Positions 26,584-34,481 of a stretch of 64,000 nucleotides of DNA are shown piece by piece. Below the pieces are notes generated by a model, which searched no databases, was not told where the DNA came from, and saw only the letters and a program-made list of their open reading frames with translations. Numbering within the stretch: the first letter of the stretch is position 1; each line of letters starts with the position of its first letter. Origin of the DNA: Streptococcus timonensis. GTDB taxonomy: Bacteria; Bacillota; Bacilli; Lactobacillales; Streptococcaceae. The stretch is from the NCBI RefSeq assembly GCF_900095845.1, contig NZ_FMIX01000004.1, positions 565,501 through 629,500 on the forward strand, written 5' to 3'. The position numbers and the translations under genes were made by a program.

Positions 26584-27216
26584 TTGGAGTTGACTACCAA
26601 GCAGGAAAAGCAACTAGGTCAGACGCAGTGGTTTCATGCTACATTATTGAGACATTTAGAATCCTTAAAAAAAGGAATCGATGTTAAATTTAATTTAGGA
26701 AGTGAGCTAGACTTTGGACCTGGTTTCTATATCACACCTGACTTTGAACAAGCTAGAAAATTTATTAACAAGCAAGTTGAAGTATTAAATCGAAGCACCT
26801 CTAATAATAATATTTTTGACTCAGAAGAAGAAGTAGGAATTATAGTAGAATTTCGTATTTCAAATTTTATAGAAATTTTTAAGAACCCTGACTATCATTG
26901 TCACTATTTTGCAAAACATAAAAAGTCAGAGTCAGATTTAGATTTTGCTGAATTTGTCGTTCAAAATCGGGAAAATCCAGATGAATTACAACACCATTTT
27001 GATTTTATCTATGGTGTTCAGACTGATGACAATCCAACCCAAGCTTTAGCTCGTTTTCGTCAGAATGAAATTACAAAAGAAGAAATGCTTGCTGAGTTTA
27101 GAAAACCATATTCTTTTAAACAATTATCCATCCACAACCAATCTTTTTGTGATATAATGAAAATAGAGAAGGTTTATCAATCAAAAACAGGAGAGGAGTT
27201 ACAAAAATGGCAGTAG
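26584..27216 (+). CDS. DUF3990-like ADP-ribosyltransferase-fold protein, probable toxin
   Basis: About 210 residues from a TTG 9 bases after GGAAG; an upstream GTG at 26542 lies in a likely promoter. The N-terminus has the DUF3990 pattern: QWFHATLL with the motif His, then SELDFGPGFYITPDFEQA (about 40-57). DUF3990 is thought to be ADP-ribosyltransferase-like, and members are often paired with a small partner gene. Here a 75-residue gene overlaps its end by 10 bases. I infer a toxin-antitoxin pair that helps ICE stability. Confidence 0.7.
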   Translation: MELTTKQEKQLGQTQWFHATLLRHLESLKKGIDVKFNLGSELDFGPGFYITPDFEQARKFINKQVEVLNRSTSNNNIFDSEEEVGIIVEFRISNFIEIFKNPDYHCHYFAKHKKSESDLDFAEFVVQNRENPDELQHHFDFIYGVQTDDNPTQALARFRQNEITKEEMLAEFRKPYSFKQLSIHNQSFCDIMKIEKVYQSKTGEELQKWQ

Positions 27217-27434
27217 TATCATTGGAAAATAATATTAAACTATATAGTTCAGAATTATTTCAAGCACTATTAAAAGCCTCTAATTATAAATTGGATAAGC
27301 GTATTGCTCAGACTGTTGCAGAAGGCTATGCTCGTAATCTAGATTATTCTGATCCTGAACTGATGCATGTTGGTGTAACTTCGGTTGCTAACAATCTGCT
27401 TACAAAAATTAAACAAGAGTATTTTAATGTATAG
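27207..27434 (+). CDS. Small partner protein of the DUF3990-like gene, probable antitoxin
   Basis: The 75-residue protein overlaps the upstream gene by 10 bases and has GAGGAG ahead of its ATG. It is helical (SSELFQALLKASNYKLDKRI; QTVAEGYARNLDYSDPEL) with no catalytic motif. Size, overlap and order fit an antitoxin or DUF3791-type partner. A strong terminator follows, closing the pair. Confidence 0.6.
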   Translation: MAVVSLENNIKLYSSELFQALLKASNYKLDKRIAQTVAEGYARNLDYSDPELMHVGVTSVANNLLTKIKQEYFNV

Positions 27435-27441
27435 TATTTTG

Positions 27442-27487
27442 AAAAGCCACCGAAAAAGGAATTACTCTTTAAGGTGGCTTTTTTAGA
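27442..27487 (+). terminator. Strong terminator after the toxin-antitoxin-like pair
   Basis: AAAAGCCACC (27442-27451) pairs perfectly with GGTGGCTTTT (27473-27482), then further T. A second short hairpin, GCACC/GGTGC (27521-27536) with a T-rich tail, follows. Confidence 0.85.
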
Positions 27488-27558
27488 AGTAAAGTTTAGG
27501 CTAGAAAAACAAGAAGTAACGCACCAAAAATGGTGCATTTCTTTTTTCTAAATGTTAT

Positions 27559-27770
27559 GGCTCTTTGTCAACTGTAGTGGGTTGAAGAAAAGCTAAGATC
27601 TAGAAAGGACACATTTCATTCTTTCTTTTTTGATGTTCAGAGCGATAAAAATCCGTTTTTTGAAGTTTTCAAAGTTTCGAAAACCAAAGGCATTTCGTTT
27701 GATGAGTTTAATGAGATTATTAGTCGCTTTCAATTTGGCGTTAGAATAGGGTAGTTGAAGGTCGTTGACG
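27559..27770 (-). mobile_element. Remnant of an ISL3-family element (IS1167-like), left copy
   Basis: The segment opens with an ISL3-type terminal repeat (GGCTCTTTGTCAACTGTAGT). On the minus strand it encodes the end of a transposase: LPYSNAKLKATNNLIKLIKR followed by NAFGFRNFENFKKRIFIALN. The rest of the transposase is missing. A second fragment of the same element lies at 33082-33335. It marks the left edge of the cargo island. Confidence 0.85.
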
Positions 27771-27830
27771 TTCCAAAGGAAACAGCACAACTCTTGAAAA
27801 GTATGGGAGATGAAGTACAATTAGCTTTGA

Positions 27831-28163
27831 TTGCGACAAAGCCATCTGAGCACCCTTATCCGTTATGAAGAACTGTACGCTATCAATTCAGATCAAGCAC
27901 GCGCAACTCTAAAAGAACATCATGATTTCATTGTAAATCATCTAGTTGATAATACAAGACAATTGGAAAAACTAGCTATCTTTGAAAGAATTCAAATTTA
28001 CCAACGAGATAGAAGTTGTGTATATGATTCAAGAGAAGACAAAACTTCAGCAGCAACCGTTCTACATGATTTACTATTTGGAGAATGGAATCAAGTCGAG
28101 AAAGAGATGCTTAAATCTGGAGAAGAAAGATTGAAAGATTTAACTAATCGAAATGGTAGTTAG
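27831..28163 (+). CDS. ICE hypothetical protein, 5'-truncated (left copy of a duplicated gene)
   Basis: The frame starts only at a TTG at the IS junction and encodes 110 residues. Residues from about 38 on (VDNTRQLEKLAIFERIQIYQ) are nearly identical to the fragment at 52766-53065. The natural start is probably lost to the IS remnant. No function is recognised. The value of this gene is as a marker: one copy lies at each end of the cargo. Confidence 0.55.
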   Translation: MRQSHLSTLIRYEELYAINSDQARATLKEHHDFIVNHLVDNTRQLEKLAIFERIQIYQRDRSCVYDSREDKTSAATVLHDLLFGEWNQVEKEMLKSGEERLKDLTNRNGS

Positions 28164-28214
28164 AACACAAATTTTAAAATATAATCTACTTATAACTTTT
28201 GTTAGTTGTTTGAG

Positions 28215-28310
28215 GTGGTCGAAAAGTCTTTAGAATCAAAAAAACGCATAGTATTAGGTGTTGAAACTTGATACTATGCGTTTTCTTCAGGAATTGAGAT
28301 TTTGCCCATC
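28215..28310. repeat. Imperfect inverted repeat, left member (with terminator-like hairpin)
   Basis: This stretch matches the reverse complement of 51655-51790 over about 95 bases with scattered differences. It contains a hairpin AACGCATAGTAT...ATACTATGCGTT and the block GAATTGAGATTTTGCCCA. It may be a leftover of one mobile element whose ends now flank the cargo. Confidence 0.6.
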
Positions 28311-28783
28311 TCTTTTTATTATATTTAAGGATACTTGAAAGTTATATTTTAGAAAAACAATTATGGAGTTCTAAATACGGAATATAGTATAAATGCGGAT
28401 TCAAATTTATTGAGAAGAGAAATTCTCCAAAGGAAAAGAACCCCACAAGAAAAATCGATATAGATAAGTCGCTATTATTCAGAAATGAGTCAAATTAATT
28501 TATATTATTTTAGAATCATATTTAAATTCTCTTGTGCTTATTAGATTTTGAATTCTATCAAGTGGTATATTCATTATTTATGTGTTTTATGAACGGTGCA
28601 TTATTTTCACACAAAAATGTAGGCTTTAACATCGTATATTTTTCTGTGATCTGCGTATTTGAAATATAAAATGGTTTTAATAAATTTCGTTTTGTTATTT
28701 GGAAAATTATAAATTTTAAAACTTATTATTGAATTTTCAGAACTATCGGAAAAATAAAAATAAACAGTATATTCAGAAAACTA
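28311..28783. other. AT-rich non-coding region with a 43-bp repeat
   Basis: No gene is visible. A 43-base segment at 28363-28405 recurs with about three differences at 33337-33379, on the other side of the lanthipeptide locus and in the same orientation. The rest is very AT-rich. Confidence 0.5.
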
Positions 28784-28812
28784 TTGACACACAAAAAAAC
28801 AAGTGCTAAAAT
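28784..28812 (+). promoter_or_regulatory. Promoter of the lanthipeptide operon
   Basis: A perfect TTGACA (28784-28789) and TAAAAT (28807-28812) are separated by 17 bases, about 140 bases before the precursor gene. This is the best sigma-70-type promoter in the cargo. Confidence 0.8.
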
Positions 28813-28840
28813 GTACTTAGAAAGTTAGAGGAACTAAAAG

Positions 28841-28878
28841 TTATCTAAATTTTATATTTAAAGGTGGTATTTAGATAA
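28841..28878. promoter_or_regulatory. 10-bp inverted repeat in the lanthipeptide leader
   Basis: TTATCTAAAT (28841-28850) and ATTTAGATAA (28869-28878) are perfect complements with an 18-base spacer containing AAAGGTGG. The site is just downstream of the predicted transcription start, so it could be an operator or an mRNA hairpin. Confidence 0.55.
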
Positions 28879-28951
28879 AAAAGTTTAGTCAGACGAACCA
28901 CTAGCTTGCTCTATGCTTTCTGGAGTTTTTTTAAAACAGGAGGATAAGAAA

Positions 28952-29056
28952 ATGGAACAAATGTTGTTTGAATTGGAACTTCTTCCAGAGGATGAAGTTA
29001 TTGTTACTGGTCTCCCTAAATATTGTTCTTTTACTTGTTTAATTACAGGTAATTAA
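28952..29056 (+). CDS. Lanthipeptide precursor peptide (34 aa)
   Basis: The ATG follows CAGGAGGATAAG at good spacing. The 34-residue peptide has an acidic, Leu-rich leader (LFELELLPEDEVIVTG) and a short core with two Cys (Cys25, Cys29) and Ser/Thr at 19, 26, 28 and 32. Leu-rich amphipathic leaders are usual for class III/IV precursors. Possible rings pair Thr19 with Cys25 and Ser26 with Cys29. The synthetase gene begins 86 bases downstream beyond an attenuator-like hairpin. The cleavage site is not evident. Confidence 0.82.
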   Translation: MEQMLFELELLPEDEVIVTGLPKYCSFTCLITGN

Positions 29057-29095
29057 TTATACTTTGTTTAAAATAAGTATCTTTACTTACAAAAT

Positions 29096-29125
29096 AGGCT
29101 AGTGCTGTGTCTCTAGCCTTTTTTA
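29096..29125 (+). terminator. Attenuator-like terminator between precursor and synthetase
   Basis: AGGCTAG (29096-29102) pairs perfectly with CTAGCCT (29113-29119), followed by TTTTT. Leaky terminators here commonly keep the precursor transcript in excess over the enzyme transcript. Confidence 0.7.
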
Positions 29126-29141
29126 ATAATAGGAGTTTGTT

Positions 29142-31643
29142 ATGGATTTATTAGAGAAAGAATATTTAAAATGTGATAAAAATTTTCAACATGGTGATAT
29201 TTGGAATTACTATTATTTATCAGATAATGTTCCTGCACAAGGATGGAAAATACATATAAGCTCCCAAATAAAAGATGCTGTAGATATTTTTAAGATTGTG
29301 TATAAAATATCCCAACTAAATAATTGTAGCTTTAAAGTTGTTAAAAATTTAAAGGAATTAAAAAAAATTAATTCCCCAAGAGAAATGAGTCCTACAGCTA
29401 ACAAGTTTATAACTCTATATCCTAATTCAGAATCTGAAGCTAAGAGTATGATTTTTAATCTTACTAGTAAATTATCAGAATTTAAGGCCCCCAAAATACT
29501 ATCTGATTATCAATGTGGACTACATTCTCCAGTTCATTATAGATATGGGGCTTTTTTAAAAAAACAAGCTTATGATGAAAAGAATAAAAAGGTCATTTAT
29601 TTATTGTTAGATGAAAGTAACAATAATTATGTTGAAGATAGACGACAAAATTTTCCTAGTCTTCCTAGTTGGAAAAAAGATTTGTTTTCGGAAGAAGAAA
29701 AAAAGAATTATTTTCAAACTGCACGTGAAATATCAACCAAAGACTCTACTATAAATAAATATAAAATGGAAAAAATTATTAAGAGATCAAATAAAGGGAA
29801 TGTTTATCGGGCGATTAGAAGATCGGACGGACAAAAAGTAATTATCAAACAATCAAGACCTTTTGTGAATTACGATGATGAAGGAGAATGGACAGCTATT
29901 GATGATATAAAAAATGAGGCTTTCATGCTAAAAAAATTAGTCAATAAAACTTATACTACTAATTTAATTGATGAATTTTATATAGTGGATGATTATTTTA
30001 TTGTTCAAGAAATGGTTGACGGGTTAAACTTTGAAGAATTTATTAAAGAAACAGAAGCTAATGAAAATATTAGAGAAAAATCGTTAAATAATATAGTTGA
30101 CATAGTAAATGATGTTCATGAATTGGGATATAAACTTGTAGATATAGGTCCTACAAATTTTATATACACTAAAAAAGGTGATGTAATATTAATAGATTTG
30201 GAAGCACTGACTCCTATTGAGGATAAGGTGAGAAGAATCAAAACTCCAATGATGGTTAATCCAGATACCGACTTAACTACCAGTTCAGTTCAGCAAGATT
30301 ATTTTAGTTTAGCACTAATCGGATTTTTTTTGTTAACTGGTGATTTTTTATCTTTTTCAAAAGGTGATCCAAAAACAGGATTATCGGTCTTTATAAAAAT
30401 ATGTCATCTAATAAAAATAGCGAATTTAAACAATAAGATCACTAAACAACAAGAATACTGGCTATACGATTTATTAATGATGAGCCAAGGAGAAAAAATC
30501 AAAAAAATAAAACATTTACAGGATTTTCCAAGAGACACTCTTTTTAATACTCCAGATTTTCTAAGTTATTTTGAAAAATATAATTTTAAAGAAGAAGCCT
30601 TGAATATAAAATCATATTTAATCACTAAATCTATGGATAAACTCGGTCGTTTGTTTCCATCAAATGAGTTTGGTGAATTCGTAAGTCCTGCATCTTTTCA
30701 ACATGGCTTTGGAGGGTTTTTATTTTTTATGAATAAATTTTATGTTGTGGAAGATGGAGATACTGTTAAAGAATGGATTACAAATTTAGAAAATTATGAG
30801 GCAAGTAGTTATTTACATGGTTCCTCTCTATTATTTGGTGAGGCAGGATTACTATTTGGAATATTAGATAGGTATGAAAAAACAAAGGAAATATACTTAA
30901 TAGATATAAGCAAGAGAATAGTTGATAATTTAATGAAAATTTATGACAATATTAGTAACTTTGATTTTGCTATAGGAAAGTCTGGTATCTTACTCAGCTT
31001 AATGAAGTATTATACTATTTTCAATGATAAAGATTTAGGAGAATTTATCAAAATAAGGATAAATGATTTATATGTTTTATTAGATTCTGATAAGAAAGAA
31101 GGTATATATTTTTATAATTTTGCACATGGTTGCTCAGGTATTGCCTATGTATTAACAGTATATACTGATATTTTTGGAGATATTCGTTATCAAAATAAAC
31201 TACAAAAATTTTCTGATGAAATATCTGAATTGCTAGAAGAAAAGCTTTCAAGTTTTTCTAAATTAGATAATTTAGGTCTTTCTTGGTGTGAAGGAATCTC
31301 AGGATTAATATTATATCTTTGTTTGATTGATAAAGAGAGATACTCTGATGTAATCTATAAATCACAACTTGAAATGCTACAACAATATGAAACTATGGGA
31401 ACTACTTTTTGTCATGGTTTAAGTAGTTTATTGCAAACAGCAGTATACAATAAAAATCAAAAGGTTGAACAATTGATAAAAAGAATTTTATTGACCCGTT
31501 CTTATCGTAAGGATAATGGACTATTGCTATTTCAAGGAGAAGATGGAATGAATAGTTATTTTGACTTTGGTGTGGGAAGTATAGGTATTTATTGGGTTTT
31601 ACTCGGTTATACATTTCCATTTGAATTAAGTAAAGGAGACTAA
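29142..31643 (+). CDS. Class IV-like lanthipeptide synthetase (LanL)
   Basis: The 833-residue protein has an N-terminal lyase-like part (1-200) and a Ser/Thr kinase domain (glycine-rich loop KRSNKGNVYRA near 213, Lys in VIIKQ near 235, LVDIGPTNF near 333, LIDLEAL near 353). A C-terminal LanC-like cyclase spans about 505-833. The cyclase keeps the zinc ligands: Cys in SWCEG near 716 and Cys-His in FCHG near 757. Retained zinc ligands separate LanL (class IV) from LanKC (class III). It phosphorylates and eliminates Ser/Thr, then forms thioether rings on the upstream peptide. Confidence 0.88.
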   Translation: MDLLEKEYLKCDKNFQHGDIWNYYYLSDNVPAQGWKIHISSQIKDAVDIFKIVYKISQLNNCSFKVVKNLKELKKINSPREMSPTANKFITLYPNSESEAKSMIFNLTSKLSEFKAPKILSDYQCGLHSPVHYRYGAFLKKQAYDEKNKKVIYLLLDESNNNYVEDRRQNFPSLPSWKKDLFSEEEKKNYFQTAREISTKDSTINKYKMEKIIKRSNKGNVYRAIRRSDGQKVIIKQSRPFVNYDDEGEWTAIDDIKNEAFMLKKLVNKTYTTNLIDEFYIVDDYFIVQEMVDGLNFEEFIKETEANENIREKSLNNIVDIVNDVHELGYKLVDIGPTNFIYTKKGDVILIDLEALTPIEDKVRRIKTPMMVNPDTDLTTSSVQQDYFSLALIGFFLLTGDFLSFSKGDPKTGLSVFIKICHLIKIANLNNKITKQQEYWLYDLLMMSQGEKIKKIKHLQDFPRDTLFNTPDFLSYFEKYNFKEEALNIKSYLITKSMDKLGRLFPSNEFGEFVSPASFQHGFGGFLFFMNKFYVVEDGDTVKEWITNLENYEASSYLHGSSLLFGEAGLLFGILDRYEKTKEIYLIDISKRIVDNLMKIYDNISNFDFAIGKSGILLSLMKYYTIFNDKDLGEFIKIRINDLYVLLDSDKKEGIYFYNFAHGCSGIAYVLTVYTDIFGDIRYQNKLQKFSDEISELLEEKLSSFSKLDNLGLSWCEGISGLILYLCLIDKERYSDVIYKSQLEMLQQYETMGTTFCHGLSSLLQTAVYNKNQKVEQLIKRILLTRSYRKDNGLLLFQGEDGMNSYFDFGVGSIGIYWVLLGYTFPFELSKGD

Positions 31644-31644
31644 T

Positions 31645-32883
31645 ATGCATATTTTTCTTAAAAATAGGGCTTTTCGTCAGCTAACAGTGAATGAGTGGGT
31701 TTCAAGTTTTGGAGACACTATTTTTTACTTAGCTTTTATCAATTATGTCTCTTCTTATGTCTTTGCTCCCTTAGCTATATTTTTGATTAGTCTGTCAGAA
31801 ACCATTCCACAGGTCTTGCAGCTTTTTACTGGGGTTATAGCTGATTTTCAAAAAAACCGAATTAGCAAGTATATTTCTATCCTCTTTATCAAAGTCCTCC
31901 TCTATTCTGGAGTGGCTTTGCTCCTGACAAGTACCGACTTCTCTCTCTTTTCTGTTTTCTTTATTTGCAGCATGAACTTAATTTCAGATACGATTGGTTT
32001 TCTTGCAGGGTACATGTTGACACCGATTTACATACGGCTAATAAACGATGATATGACGGAGGCTATGGGTTTTAGGCAGTCCACGAGTTCCATTGTACGT
32101 TTGATAGGTAATCTCAGCGGAGGAGTCTTTTTAGGACTGTTTAGTATTTCTACTCTAGCTTTTGTAAATGTTTTAACCTTTTTATTTGCTTTTCTGGGAA
32201 GTCTCCTTATCCGAAACCGCTTGAAAAAAGAGGAAGAAAAAATCGAAGTTCCTCCTTATGTAGGAATGAGTAGCTTTTTCCAGCATTTGAAAGGGTCAAT
32301 GAAATTATTGATGACTATGGAAGATGTCATGGTCTTGCTTTGGATTTTGTCTATTAGTCAAGCTGTTTTGATGATGGTAGAGCCTGTCAGTGCGATCCTA
32401 CTGATTAAACATCCGTTCATGGGTTTGTCAACAGGGCAAAGCCTAGCAATTTTGATAATGATAAGCCTTCTCCATGTTATTTTAGGTGGACTTCTGAGTG
32501 GATTCTTATCTAAAAAAATTTCTATTCGCCTGAATATTTATTGGAGTCTATTGATGGAATTTCTCATTGTTATAGGTTTTCTACGTGGAAGTTTTTTACT
32601 TATTTTACTCGGAAGTGCAGGGGATGCTCTCTCGGCAGGAGTCTTGAGTCCTCGCTTGCAAGCCATGATTTTTGGAATCATTCCTGAGGAGTTAATGGGA
32701 TCAGTTCAATCATCCATCAATGTTATCAACTTGCTTATCCCAGCTGTCCTATCCCTTGCTCTCGTATTTCTTGCAACAAGTGCTGGTCTGAAAGTTGTTG
32801 CTTTTGCTCTTATAATTTTACTACTTATAGCAGTCTATCTAGTTTACCAGATGAAAAACTTACCAAACCAAGAAGAAGTTTAG
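31645..32883 (+). CDS. MFS transporter, probable lanthipeptide exporter
   Basis: The 412-residue protein has about 12 membrane helices and an MFS motif-A-like loop (FTGVIADFQKNRISKY, near 60-75). The gene starts one base after the synthetase stop codon with GGAGAC as its ribosome site, so it belongs to the lanthipeptide operon. Its base composition is less AT-rich than the synthetase gene, hinting at separate origin. I infer export of or immunity to the lanthipeptide. Macrolide-efflux-like function is an alternative. Confidence 0.82.
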   Translation: MHIFLKNRAFRQLTVNEWVSSFGDTIFYLAFINYVSSYVFAPLAIFLISLSETIPQVLQLFTGVIADFQKNRISKYISILFIKVLLYSGVALLLTSTDFSLFSVFFICSMNLISDTIGFLAGYMLTPIYIRLINDDMTEAMGFRQSTSSIVRLIGNLSGGVFLGLFSISTLAFVNVLTFLFAFLGSLLIRNRLKKEEEKIEVPPYVGMSSFFQHLKGSMKLLMTMEDVMVLLWILSISQAVLMMVEPVSAILLIKHPFMGLSTGQSLAILIMISLLHVILGGLLSGFLSKKISIRLNIYWSLLMEFLIVIGFLRGSFLLILLGSAGDALSAGVLSPRLQAMIFGIIPEELMGSVQSSINVINLLIPAVLSLALVFLATSAGLKVVAFALIILLLIAVYLVYQMKNLPNQEEV

Positions 32884-33081
32884 CTAGAATGTTATGGATA
32901 GGTCAGTTTTTACTTGAGAGTTTTATGGAATCGTATTCTCTTTGTATTTGATTATAGATATTTCTTACAACTGTTTTGAACTAAAAATGATAAATTTTTA
33001 GGTTAAGTTAGTTAAAAAGAAGAAATTCTTTGTCTAATTTGTAGTCCAAATATTTTTTTGATAGTTATTAATCTAAATTCT

Positions 33082-33335
33082 GGCTCTTTGTCAACTGTAG
33101 TGGGTTGAAGAAAAGCTAAGATCGAGAAAGGACACGTTTCGTCCTTTCTTTTTTGATGTTCAGAGCGATAAAAATCTTTTTTAAGTTTTCAAAGTTCCGA
33201 AATCCAAAGGTATTTCATTTGATAAGTTTGATGAGATTATTGGTCGCTTCTAATTTGGCGTTTGAATAGGGTAGTTGAAGGGCACTGACAATCTTCTCTT
33301 TATCTTTGAGGAATGTTTTAAAGACAGTCTGAAAA
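33082..33335 (-). mobile_element. Remnant of an ISL3-family element (IS1167-like), right copy
   Basis: The same terminal repeat and transposase end as at 27559-27770 recur here, reaching a little further into the transposase but with frameshifts and stops. The orientation matches the left copy. Together the two fragments bracket the lanthipeptide locus like a decayed composite transposon. The 43-bp repeat at 33337-33379 follows directly. Confidence 0.8.
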
Positions 33336-33489
33336 AATGGAGTTCTTAATACGGAATATAGTATAAATGCTGATTCAAAGTGAAGTTTTATATGTTTTTT
33401 GCTTTTGTTGAGTATAAAATCTATTAACTACAGTCGAACTACAAAAATTAATTTAAGATGAAGTGAACTGTAGACTTTGGAGATGTCTC

Positions 33490-34386
33490 TTACTCGATTT
33501 CAGAATGAATTACTGATATGGGATTAAAAGAACTAAGTATTTCTTTTTGTTTTGAATGAGATACGTGAGTATAGATTTGTGTGATTGATATAGAACTATG
33601 TCCAAGAATTTGTTGAATATATCGAATATCTACATCACTATCTAGAAGCATTGTCGCAAAGCTATGTCTAAACATATGCGGTGTAATAGTTCTAGAAAAG
33701 TTATTTTGTTCAACGATTCTCTTTATTAATAAACGTACACTTTGCTCTGACAATGGTTTAAGTGAATGTTTCCCTGGAAACAAGAAATCATTGGATTCAT
33801 TCCTTGTTTTATTTATATATGTTTCTAATAAATTGAATGTTTTTTGATCTCCTAAAAATAGGATACGTTCTTTCTTACCCTTTCCTATAATCTGGAGTGT
33901 CTTATTGGAAAGATTAATGTCTTTGAGATGAATGTGGCAAAGTTCAGAAATTCTGATGCCTGTTGAAAGTAAAAGTGAAATAATTAGTAGATTTCTTTCA
34001 GCGTGTTGTTTTTGATAGTCAGTTTTAGATACAATTACTTTCTGTTCTAAATATATAAAAATGCTTTTCAAAATGTCATACGGAATCGTTTTAGGCAATA
34101 CTTTTTCAGTTCTAAATTGAAAGCGCAATTGATTGAAGGGATTCTCTTCAATTATGTTCTGGTATTTTAGATAGTTATAAAACACCTTCATACAAGCAAT
34201 TTTTCTTCTTAATGTATTCGTTTTTATGTTAGATCGTGTCAACTGTTCTATATAGGCTTCGATATTATCATAGTCTGAGTTATAAAATTGCATAAGATCA
34301 TTCTTATAAGCGCGAATCGTGTGTGAACTCAAACGCTTATGAGTTTTGCAAAAATCTAAGTAAGTAGAAATAAGTTTATAATCCAT
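33490..34386 (-). CDS. Tyrosine recombinase (XerC/D-like), candidate invertase
   Basis: The 298-residue recombinase starts at ATG-GAT-TAT after AAAGGAGAT. It has an N-terminal SAM-like DNA-binding domain (about 1-85) and the full catalytic set: Arg in STGIRISELCHIHL (about 143), HMFRHSF (about 246), the late GHSSIS (about 272) and Tyr in QIYTHV (about 281). It is intact. It lies outside and just left of two perfect 30-bp inverted repeats that look like its recombination sites. Its 5' end is about 56 bases from the left site. I infer it inverts the neighbouring 1.8-kb segment. Confidence 0.9.
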   Translation of the reverse strand: MDYKLISTYLDFCKTHKRLSSHTIRAYKNDLMQFYNSDYDNIEAYIEQLTRSNIKTNTLRRKIACMKVFYNYLKYQNIIEENPFNQLRFQFRTEKVLPKTIPYDILKSIFIYLEQKVIVSKTDYQKQHAERNLLIISLLLSTGIRISELCHIHLKDINLSNKTLQIIGKGKKERILFLGDQKTFNLLETYINKTRNESNDFLFPGKHSLKPLSEQSVRLLIKRIVEQNNFSRTITPHMFRHSFATMLLDSDVDIRYIQQILGHSSISITQIYTHVSHSKQKEILSSFNPISVIHSEIE

Positions 34387-34441
34387 AAAAATCTCCTTTA
34401 TCATTAATCATGCTATTATAAACCTATTTGAGTGCTTTGTA

Positions 34442-34471
34442 TAGTGATAATAAATTGTTATCGGTAGGAGA
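34442..34471 (+). repeat. Left 30-bp inverted repeat, candidate recombination site
   Basis: This 30-base segment is the exact reverse complement of 36221-36250. Its core has the form of a tyrosine-recombinase site: arm TAGTGATAA, 7-base spacer TAAATTG, and arm TTATCGGTA, whose complement matches the first arm at 7 of 9 positions. It also includes the GGAGA ribosome site of the gene at 34482. Confidence 0.85.
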
Positions 34472-34481
34472 GAGAAAATTT

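Noticed and set aside
27803..27870. Short ATG frame MGDEVQLALIATK...
   Set aside because: It lies at the IS junction, overlaps the duplicated gene in another frame and has no ribosome site.
29142..31643. Class III (LanKC) synthetase
   Set aside because: The cyclase domain keeps Cys and Cys-His zinc ligands, which class III enzymes lack.
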